Below are positions 28,978 to 35,115 of a stretch of DNA of 64,000 nucleotides, one piece after another; position 1 is the stretch's first letter, and each line of letters begins with the position of its first letter. The stretch is from Symmachiella dynata (GTDB lineage: Bacteria; Planctomycetota; Planctomycetia; Planctomycetales; Planctomycetaceae): the NCBI RefSeq assembly GCF_007747995.1, contig NZ_CP036276.1, positions 440,001 to 504,000 on the forward strand, read 5' to 3'. Below the pieces are notes generated by a model that did no database searches, was not told where the DNA came from, and saw only the letters and a list, made by a program, of their open reading frames with translations. The translations under genes and the position numbers were made by a program.

Positions 28978-29065
28978 CGTAGGTCAGGCTCCCGCCTGAC
29001 TCGGTACTCGTTGGACGTGCAAGGTCGTTCCGTCAGGCGGGAGCCTGACCTACGACAACTGGTGA
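28978..29065. repeat. 88-bp palindromic repeat RA
   Basis: Arms of 23 bp (28978-29000 and 29032-29054) are perfect reverse complements, both containing GTCAGGCGGGAGCCTGAC in one sense. They surround a loop with GGACGTGCAAGGTCG. The unit lies between two convergent genes (carbonic anhydrase and the YcxB-like protein) and may serve as a two-way terminator. RB at 29787-29874 is a second copy. Confidence 0.85.
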
Positions 29066-29088
29066 GACCGCCAATCAGGATCGTCCTT

Positions 29089-29748
29089 CTAGTGACGGTT
29101 CCGTTCCTCGTCGTTGTTGTTTGCCTTGTCATCAATAGCGACGATTTCGACGCCGTTGCTTCGCAGAAAATCGATCGCGATCTGTTCCTGCTCGCTGTTC
29201 ACGAATGAAATGCGAGCCGTTTCCATGAGCTTTCCAAAAACGACATAAAGTTGTTTTGTTCGGATGGCGACCATTCGATTCGGTGTAAATCGCGTGGTAA
29301 GTTCCTCGTCAAACGCCTCGCTGCCAATCGTCAATTCGTTGTCCCGAAAGTTCAGGCGTACCGTATAGGGCGCCTTCATGGCGAGTTCTTCGGCTTGGCG
29401 GCTAATCTGCCGTGACACTCTTGTTCGGACAATAGCAGGGGGTAAGCTGTCAAGCCAGTTGATCAACCGCGAGGTGGACATCGCAAAAGCGATCAGGCTG
29501 AGTATCAACATCAAGGCAACAGACCTTGCGTCACCCATTGGGGGGAGTGCATACATTATGGCAAAGATCAAAAAGCAGACCCCCGTCACCTTGCCCAGCG
29601 TTAGGATCCACGTGGTCCCCATCATTTTTCGCCGCATGCGCGCAATTCGATACTTGCTCAGAGCAACATGAGCCTCGATTCGATCGTCTCGCCAACGAGC
29701 AAGAAACGCATCGTCAAAAGTGAGTTCATAGTGAGAATCGATGGTCAT
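29089..29748 (-). CDS. Two-helix membrane protein, YcxB-like
   Basis: The product has 219 aa. A cytoplasmic N-terminal segment contains LTFDDAFLARWRDDRI. Two membrane helices follow (about 48-68 VTGVCFLIFAIMYAL and 75-95 VALMLILSLIAFAM). The C-terminal beta-rich domain (VRLNFRDNELTIGS, FTPNRMVAIRTKQLYVVFG, FLRSNGVEI) has the look of the YcxB-like family, whose function is unknown. The tail is rich in Asn, Asp and Glu. The gene is bracketed by the two 88-bp repeats RA and RB, and has no evident operon partner. Confidence 0.6.
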   Translation of the reverse strand: MTIDSHYELTFDDAFLARWRDDRIEAHVALSKYRIARMRRKMMGTTWILTLGKVTGVCFLIFAIMYALPPMGDARSVALMLILSLIAFAMSTSRLINWLDSLPPAIVRTRVSRQISRQAEELAMKAPYTVRLNFRDNELTIGSEAFDEELTTRFTPNRMVAIRTKQLYVVFGKLMETARISFVNSEQEQIAIDFLRSNGVEIVAIDDKANNNDEERNRH

Positions 29749-29786
29749 GCTTATTTCCCATTCGGGATCGATTTACCGAAGCCTGC

Positions 29787-29874
29787 CGTAGGTCAGGCAG
29801 CCGCCTGACTCATGTGCCATTGGACGTGCAAGGTCGTTCCGTCAGGCGGGAGCCTGACCTACGACAACTGGTGA
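29787..29874. repeat. 88-bp palindromic repeat RB
   Basis: This is a direct copy of RA. The right 50 bp are identical, while the left arm has two changes (GGCAGCCG for GGCTCCCG) and the loop differs at several bases. It lies 15 bp downstream of the squalene-cyclase-like gene's stop codon and upstream of the YcxB-like gene, both on the minus strand. Confidence 0.85.
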
Positions 29875-29889
29875 TTGTGCTGATCCGAC

Positions 29890-30942
29890 TCAACGTTGGT
29901 AAATCGGCAGGTACTGATACTCCACCGCCAGTGACAGTACCGCCATGGTTGTGGTGTACACGCGGCCGATGCGCTTTTCGCTGCCGTTGCCGGCGGTCCA
30001 ACTGCCGTCGGCCGATTGTTTTTCCAGCAGCACGTCGCGGATTTGGTCCTGCATTGCTGTCCAGTATTTGCCGCCCATTTGAAACATGCCCACGCCGCAA
30101 TAATAGACGCCATAAAAGTAATACGTCTCGTCGTAGCTGAGCGGGTTTTCCAGCAGATAATCGGCGCCGCGGAGGGCCTCTTGGCTGTGGTGTTCGCCAC
30201 AGATTTCCAGAGCCAAAATACCGGTGCCGGTGCGGACGGACGTGACGCTGCCGCCCGGTTGGTAGGCGAAGCCCCCGTCGGCGGCGCTGCTGCAACGTTT
30301 GATGTAGGCGACGGCGCGGTCGATGTTTTCAGCGGGGACATCGCAGCCCAGATTCTTCGCCGCGCGCAACGCCAACAGTTGCCAGCCGCTCACGCTGAGG
30401 TCGCTGTCGCTGCTGCGGACTTGATACCGCCAGCCGCCATTGTTCCGCTCCGACTTGGGGACGTTCTGCGCATTGAGGATCACGCGGATTGCTTTTTCCA
30501 GCGCCGTCCGCACCGGTTTGGCCCGTTCTTTGGAAACCATGCCGGCCACTTCGGCCAGCATCAACGTACTCACGCCGTGGCTGTACATCGGACCGTGACT
30601 GGTGCGAAAGGCGATCAGTCCAGCGTCGTATTGCCCGCTACGTTGGTGGTCGATGACCCATTGGATGCCGCGGTCAATGTTGTCAGCATAGGGACCTTCA
30701 CCGGGAACATGCCCGGCGGCGAGAAACGCCATCACGCCCAGCGACGTGGTCGCCGTCGATTCGCCATAGGCATCCGACTCCCAACAGCCCGATGGTTTTT
30801 GCGTTTTGGCGAGGTATTCGAGAGCGCGGTTGATGGCAGCATCAACGCGACGTTGTTCGGGCGTGGGTGGTTCGGCCCGCGTCGGTGTTGTGGACGCGAA
30901 CAAAAGTGCAGCAGTCATGCTGAGAATGAGCCAGCGGGTCAT
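29890..30942 (-). CDS. Secreted prenyltransferase/squalene-oxidase repeat protein
   Basis: ATG 30942 gives 350 aa starting MTRWLILSMTAALLFASTTP, a signal peptide; the frame is open 17 codons upstream without one. The mature protein is an alpha/alpha toroid of repeats typical of terpene cyclases and prenyltransferase beta chains. Examples are AINRALEYLAKTQKPSGCWE, GIQWVIDHQRSGQYD, RAVAYIKRCSSAADGGFAY and YLLENPLSYDETYYFYG. The catalytic DxDD of squalene-hopene cyclase is not visible, so it is probably not a cyclase. Such exported repeat proteins are common in planctomycetes, with no known role. Repeat RB lies just downstream, and the coiled-coil operon ends upstream. Confidence 0.78.
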   Translation of the reverse strand: MTRWLILSMTAALLFASTTPTRAEPPTPEQRRVDAAINRALEYLAKTQKPSGCWESDAYGESTATTSLGVMAFLAAGHVPGEGPYADNIDRGIQWVIDHQRSGQYDAGLIAFRTSHGPMYSHGVSTLMLAEVAGMVSKERAKPVRTALEKAIRVILNAQNVPKSERNNGGWRYQVRSSDSDLSVSGWQLLALRAAKNLGCDVPAENIDRAVAYIKRCSSAADGGFAYQPGGSVTSVRTGTGILALEICGEHHSQEALRGADYLLENPLSYDETYYFYGVYYCGVGMFQMGGKYWTAMQDQIRDVLLEKQSADGSWTAGNGSEKRIGRVYTTTMAVLSLAVEYQYLPIYQR

Positions 30943-30980
30943 GGGGCACTGTTCGTTTGGGTTAACCGGAAAATCATGAC

Positions 30981-31015
30981 AAAAAAACGGCACCCGATCC
31001 GTGACCGGGCACCGT
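30981..31015 (-). terminator. Intrinsic terminator of the leftward blaI-M56-coiled-coil operon
   Basis: Read on the minus strand, the stem ACGGTGCCCG pairs with CGGGTGCCGT (ten pairs, two of them G-T) around TCACGGAT and is followed by seven T. It lies 65 bp after the coiled-coil gene's stop, facing the right way to end that operon. Confidence 0.8.
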
Positions 31016-31079
31016 CTGTTATACCGCGCGGGATGAAATCATGCGCGTCCGCTTTGTGATTGGCGGCGCGGGGGGACGA

Positions 31080-32480
31080 TCAATAGGCTTCCACATTATT
31101 CTCCTCGCTGGGCAAGACTTCGGCTTCCTCTTCGATTTGCTCAGGCTGGTTGATTGGTGGAAGATCGTAGTCTGGCGTAGGGAGGGGCCGCTCCTCGTGT
31201 TCCTCTTCAATTTCCTCCTCCCTAAGAGCCTGGATGTCGATTTCCTCAATTTCAATCCGTTCGCTGTCTCTCTTTTTTATGTCCCTCTTGTCGAACGGCC
31301 TGAGTTCCTCTTCAACCTCGATTTCGATGTTGCGAGGATTGAGTTCAACTTCAATTTTGCCGCCATGTTTAACGTGTTGTTCGAGCAACTCGTGCATTTC
31401 ACGGACCTCGTTGCGGAGGTTGCGGATTTCGTGGCGGAGATCGTTGAGGGCTCCGTGGACGTCGTCGCGCGGGGCGTGGTCCGCGTGTTTTCTTTCCTGG
31501 CGATTCTTTGCTAGCTCCGCTTTCGAATGTTCTTTTCGCCACCGTCTCAGCAGTGCATTGCGTTCCTTGAGGAGTTCGTTAACTTCGGCATGGAGTTTGT
31601 CGGCTTGTTGCGACAATTCGTTGGCCTGTTCGTTTAATCCCCCTTCCCGGAGGTTGTCAGCAGCACGGCGGAGAGGTTCAATTTTGGGTAATATCTTATT
31701 AATTTCGGACCGAAGGTCGAAGTATTTTGACCTTAAGTTATCAGCCAATGCAATAGAGTGAATCCGTCCTTCAAGCAGAGGCCGCAGTTCTTGGCGTCGA
31801 TTTTGAATTGCTTTTTCAATCTCCTCACGCTCGTGCTGGACTGCCTTAAACACCGAATTGTTAGTGGGGTCTTTCAACTTCTCCTCGTAATTGCTGATCA
31901 TGTTATCTAGCTTCTCGGCCTCAAGAAGAAGTTCCACAATCTTCGGATCGCGTTCGATCAGGGTGCCGATCAATTGGGCTTCGACATTCAATTTTCTTAC
32001 TAACTCTTCGGCTTCATTGCGGGTGGGTTGGTCTAAGTCTGGGGCTTCGTCCGATCGGATGCGCAGCAAACCGGTGGATGACGGCTTCCGTTTGCTATCT
32101 CGTGGAGCTTCAAAGGGTTCTGCGCGTAATGCTTCTTGCTCAGCCGTGGGCTCGGCACCAAACGGATTCTCTGCTTGCTCGTTGGGAGTAAACGGAACGG
32201 CTTCTGCAAATTCGTTGCTTTCGTATTCGGCCGATGGGGCGAAAGCATCGAATGCGGCCTGCTCTTGATAATCTTCTGACGCGGTTGTGAAAAGGTCGTT
32301 GCTTTCTGCTTTGCTAGTGTCCCTATGATAGACACGCCTGCCGCTCATTGATTTAGAAGCCCAAGGGTGTTGAGGTACGGGGTCGTAATCACCGGCAATC
32401 GCGCCGAGGGTCAACCAGCCAGCAGAGGCCAGTGCGATCACCACGATCAGGGTCAGGGTTAAGATGAAAAGACGGCTCAT
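31080..32480 (-). CDS. Membrane-anchored coiled-coil protein of the M56 operon
   Basis: The product is 466 aa. One N-terminal helix (about 3-24, LFILTLTLIVVIALASAGWL) anchors or exports it. A low-complexity acidic stretch (40-155) and a long heptad-patterned coiled coil (about 155-385) follow, then an acidic Glu-rich tail (EVEEELRPFDKRDIKKRD onward). No enzyme domain is visible. Residues 170-240 match a coiled-coil segment of the tyrosine autokinase at 39768-42140 (34 of 71 identical, no gaps). The start overlaps the M56 stop by ATGA, so translation is coupled. A role as substrate, ligand or structural partner of the M56 protease is inferred from that coupling alone. Confidence 0.7.
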   Translation of the reverse strand: MSRLFILTLTLIVVIALASAGWLTLGAIAGDYDPVPQHPWASKSMSGRRVYHRDTSKAESNDLFTTASEDYQEQAAFDAFAPSAEYESNEFAEAVPFTPNEQAENPFGAEPTAEQEALRAEPFEAPRDSKRKPSSTGLLRIRSDEAPDLDQPTRNEAEELVRKLNVEAQLIGTLIERDPKIVELLLEAEKLDNMISNYEEKLKDPTNNSVFKAVQHEREEIEKAIQNRRQELRPLLEGRIHSIALADNLRSKYFDLRSEINKILPKIEPLRRAADNLREGGLNEQANELSQQADKLHAEVNELLKERNALLRRWRKEHSKAELAKNRQERKHADHAPRDDVHGALNDLRHEIRNLRNEVREMHELLEQHVKHGGKIEVELNPRNIEIEVEEELRPFDKRDIKKRDSERIEIEEIDIQALREEEIEEEHEERPLPTPDYDLPPINQPEQIEEEAEVLPSEENNVEAY

Positions 32481-34075
32481 GGGTTAGTCTCCTCGATTTG
32501 AAAAATGGGCGAGTCGGTTGGAAATGTTGAAGTGGATTCGTTGGGCGGTATATGTTGTAGGGTGTCGAGTTGGCGTTCGATGTCAGTGATCCGGTTGCGG
32601 ATGCGGGCGGGCCAGGATTTGAGGCGGGGATCCACGTTGGTCCGTGCCATGAGAGCTTCCAGGTTGTGGAGTTCTTCGCGCAGTCCGGCGAGTTCGGCTT
32701 GCAGTGTGATGTCCTCGGCAAGTTCCTCGAATAGCGGCGCTTCAATCGGTTCGTCGATTACTATCTCGTCAACGCTTGGCGATGGATCGAATGCTGTCGC
32801 GTCCGCGGGTGCCTCCACTACTTCGTCCGCAGTGGATACCGAGAGTGTCGGTAGTGCGAACGTTGCTGTTGGGCCGTGGAGGATCAAGGTGATCATGCTG
32901 ACGAGGACGATTCCAGCCAGACAGAGCGAACGGATTTTTGATGGTGGGTGCCGGGGCTTGTCGTTCTCGACGAGGCTTTCCACACGCTCCGACAGCGTTG
33001 AGCGATGTCCCGTTGCTGCCAGTGAACCGGTGAGGGTTTCGCCGCCGATTCGCCATTGGGCGACGGTTGTTAGGCAATTTGCTAAGGCGAAGCGGTCGCC
33101 GGTGCGGTCGATGGCCCATTCGTCACACAAAAACTCCGCCGCCCGCTGCCACTGCCGTCGCGCCCAGAAGTTGAGCGGTTGATAGGCAAAAGCAGTGCAG
33201 AGCAGCCGTCCCATGCACAACCACCAGATATCACGGCGGACGAGATGCGCCAGTTCATGGGCGAGCAACGACCGCAATTCCTCGCGAGTCAATTCCGCCT
33301 CCGCTCGAGTAGGAAGTACAATGTGCCAACGCCACAAACCAAACGCCGCCGGTTCGGCGTACTGGCCGGACGACAACAGGCGGACATTTTTGCTGCGGCG
33401 TTGTTGGGCTAAGAGGCCCGCCAATTCGTCCGCTGCGGGTCCCTCGGTCAGCAACCGGCAATCGGCGAAGCGTCGCCGCAGCCAAATCGTTTGCCCCCAC
33501 AACCGCGTGAGTCCTAACAGAAAACACCCCACCGCCGCGACCGAAACAGCAATCACGATGCGCGGATCCCAAGGAGCGGGAGGTGTCACGACTTCGGTCG
33601 TATTGATTGGCGGTGCGATGTGGGTCGGGGTGGGAATTGTCGCGACGATTTCCGGCGGCGCGAGTTTCAATTCATCGAAGTCATCGGCTGGGGGGATGTC
33701 AGTTTCTAACTCCGGTACGAAAGCGTCGTGCGGAGCTTCGTCTAGAGTGGCAATGTCGTCAGTTACGACCGGGATGTGCGGAGCAATCTCGATCATGGAG
33801 ATTGTTGGCGTATTGGTGCTGCTGTGATAATCCACCGTGGGGGTGCTGACTTCTGAATCCGGCAGCATGTCGGGTAACCATAAAGCCAACGGGGCGGTCA
33901 CAAACGCGGCTGTCGCGCCGGCTTTCCAGAGTGCGCTGCGCAATGCCGGGCGAGCGGTGCGATGCCAACAGAAGTACAACCACACGCCCGCCAACAAACA
34001 GGTAGAGTGCAACAGGTAGGTCGCCAGAAATGCCAAAACGGGAGCTGCGTAATGAGCCAGGTTAGTGGGCATCAC
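32477..34075 (-). CDS. M56-family (BlaR1-like) membrane metallopeptidase
   Basis: This is a 532-aa sensor protease. Two N-terminal membrane helices precede a Pro/Asp/Glu-rich stretch (about 85-165), and further helices lie around 175-195 and 385-405. The zinc site is AHELAHLVRRD (HExxH, about 272), with the downstream Glu in RAAEFLCDEWAID. Unlike BlaR1/MecR1 of staphylococci, the C-terminal part has no penicillin-binding domain. It ends in a short coiled coil (LAGLREELHNLEALMAR). It overlaps blaI by 14 bp and the coiled-coil gene by 4 bp. The expected job is to sense an envelope signal and remove the BlaI-type repressor by proteolysis; the signal is unknown. Confidence 0.83.
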   Translation of the reverse strand: MMPTNLAHYAAPVLAFLATYLLHSTCLLAGVWLYFCWHRTARPALRSALWKAGATAAFVTAPLALWLPDMLPDSEVSTPTVDYHSSTNTPTISMIEIAPHIPVVTDDIATLDEAPHDAFVPELETDIPPADDFDELKLAPPEIVATIPTPTHIAPPINTTEVVTPPAPWDPRIVIAVSVAAVGCFLLGLTRLWGQTIWLRRRFADCRLLTEGPAADELAGLLAQQRRSKNVRLLSSGQYAEPAAFGLWRWHIVLPTRAEAELTREELRSLLAHELAHLVRRDIWWLCMGRLLCTAFAYQPLNFWARRQWQRAAEFLCDEWAIDRTGDRFALANCLTTVAQWRIGGETLTGSLAATGHRSTLSERVESLVENDKPRHPPSKIRSLCLAGIVLVSMITLILHGPTATFALPTLSVSTADEVVEAPADATAFDPSPSVDEIVIDEPIEAPLFEELAEDITLQAELAGLREELHNLEALMARTNVDPRLKSWPARIRNRITDIERQLDTLQHIPPNESTSTFPTDSPIFQIEETNP

Positions 34076-34457
34076 GGTCCTCCTTTTCGCGGGCGCGAAT
34101 CAGCGCTTTGAGGCGGGCCAATTCATCGGCATCGACATCGCAGCCATCGAGCAAGTGCGCGACCATCTGCGTGACGTCGCCGGCAAAAAGCCGGTCGGCA
34201 AGGTCGGTGACCATCGAGCGGCTGACTTTTTCTTGATCGATCGCCGGCCGATAAATGTGTGCTCGGCCCTCGATCCGATGAGCGACGTAGCCTTTGCGTT
34301 CCATCTTGGCCAACATGGTGGCGATGGTGGTGTAGGCCAGCGGACGTTCGTCGTGCAGGTCCTCGCGGACATCAGCCACGGTCGCTTCGCCCCGCTTCCA
34401 GAGGACTCGCATAATGGCAAGTTGCAAAGCGGCGAGTTGATGATTGGGTTCGGTCAT
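34062..34457 (-). CDS. BlaI/MecI/CopY-family transcriptional repressor (leftward operon)
   Basis: The 131-aa winged-helix repressor has HQLAALQLAIMRVLWKRGEA, then TVADVREDLHDERPLAYTTI and ATMLAKMERKGYVAHRIEG, the DNA-binding part, and a helical dimerisation tail. The start at 34457 (ATG) is weakly supported by GGAG 12 bases upstream. It is transcribed with the M56 gene, whose first codons overlap its end. Its likely binding sites are the CTACTACC-type inverted repeats listed at 34477-34525, which cover its own promoter, so autorepression is expected. Despite the family name, a beta-lactam role is not supported. Confidence 0.88.
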   Translation of the reverse strand: MTEPNHQLAALQLAIMRVLWKRGEATVADVREDLHDERPLAYTTIATMLAKMERKGYVAHRIEGRAHIYRPAIDQEKVSRSMVTDLADRLFAGDVTQMVAHLLDGCDVDADELARLKALIRAREKEDRDAH

Positions 34458-34476
34458 GGGGTGGTTCGGCTCCTGT

Positions 34477-34525
34477 CTACTACCAAGGTAAGAGACATGC
34501 TACTACCGCAGTAGAATGTCGTCAA
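34477..34525 (-). promoter_or_regulatory. Promoter and two BlaI-type operators of the leftward operon
   Basis: On the minus strand TTGACG (34525-34520) and TAGCAT (34502-34497) are separated by 17 bp, a good sigma-70-like promoter. The inverted repeat CTACTACCGCAGTAG (34500-34514) lies across the spacer and -10 box. A second, weaker site CTACTACCAAGGTAA (34477-34491) lies just downstream. Site position predicts steric repression. Confidence 0.7.
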
Positions 34526-34619
34526 GTGGAATTCCGCAGGCTGAAAAAAGCAAAGGAAATCGCCCGTTCAGTCGGCGGTGCGGCCCAAGGGGATTGGTTT
34601 GAGGAACCGGAGGCTGTTG

Positions 34620-34696
34620 TGCGTAAAAATACGCATCCCTATTGACAGCTTGGCAGCGCGGCGGTATCGTGGCCGATTAGGTGTTAAAAAATACAC
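34620..34696 (+). promoter_or_regulatory. Promoter flanked by two palindromes, rightward blaI-M56 operon
   Basis: TTGACA (34642-34647) and TATCGT (34665-34670) are 17 bp apart. A perfect palindrome TGCGTAAAAATACGCA (34620-34635) lies just upstream of the -35 box. An imperfect one of the same plan, GTGTTAAAAAATACAC (34681-34696), lies at the expected transcript start. They are 61 bp apart centre to centre. They differ in sequence from the leftward operators, implying separate repressors. Confidence 0.65.
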
Positions 34697-34722
34697 ACAC
34701 TCAGCGGCCTAAAGGGATTGAC

Positions 34723-35115
34723 ATGCCACGACCACCACAGGCACAGCTCAGTCGGCGGGAACGTCAAATCATGGATATCGTTTATCGTCGCGGCTCCGCG
34801 ACGGCTGCCGAGATCCGCGCAGAACTCGCCGACCCGCCCAGCTATTCCACCGTCCGCACGTTGCTGCGGGTGCTCTTGGAAAAAGGGCACTTGAAACACA
34901 AACAAGACGGCCCGCGGTATGTCTATTCGCCCACACTCTCGGCCGAAAAGGCCCGCCGCTCGGCGCTGAAACAAGTCCTCACCACCTTCTTCGACGGCTC
35001 CGCCGAAAAAGCAATGGCCACACTCATCGACATGTCCTCGGCCAAGCTTTCCCAACAAGATCTCAACCAACTCGCCCAATTGATCGAACATGCCAAACAA
35101 GGGGAAAAGAAATGA
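34723..35115 (+). CDS. BlaI/MecI/CopY-family transcriptional repressor (rightward operon)
   Basis: ATG 34723 with AAAGGGA just upstream gives 130 aa (MPRPPQAQLSRRERQIMDIV). The upstream in-frame start at 34681 lies in an operator-like palindrome. The winged-helix part is RRGSATAAEIRAELADPPSY, then STVRTLLRVLLEKGHLKHK. The dimerisation tail has FFDGSAEKAMATLIDMSSAK. It is coupled to the M56/STN gene by an ATGA overlap (35112-35115). It likely binds the TGCGTA- and GTGT-type palindromes in front of it. It is only moderately similar to the leftward BlaI, so the two probably do not regulate each other's operon. Confidence 0.88.
   Translation: MPRPPQAQLSRRERQIMDIVYRRGSATAAEIRAELADPPSYSTVRTLLRVLLEKGHLKHKQDGPRYVYSPTLSAEKARRSALKQVLTTFFDGSAEKAMATLIDMSSAKLSQQDLNQLAQLIEHAKQGEKK

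Noticed and set aside
24994-29874. R1/R2 and RA/RB as CRISPR repeats
   Set aside because: There are only two copies of each, spaced by hundreds of bases with genes between them, and no cas gene is present.
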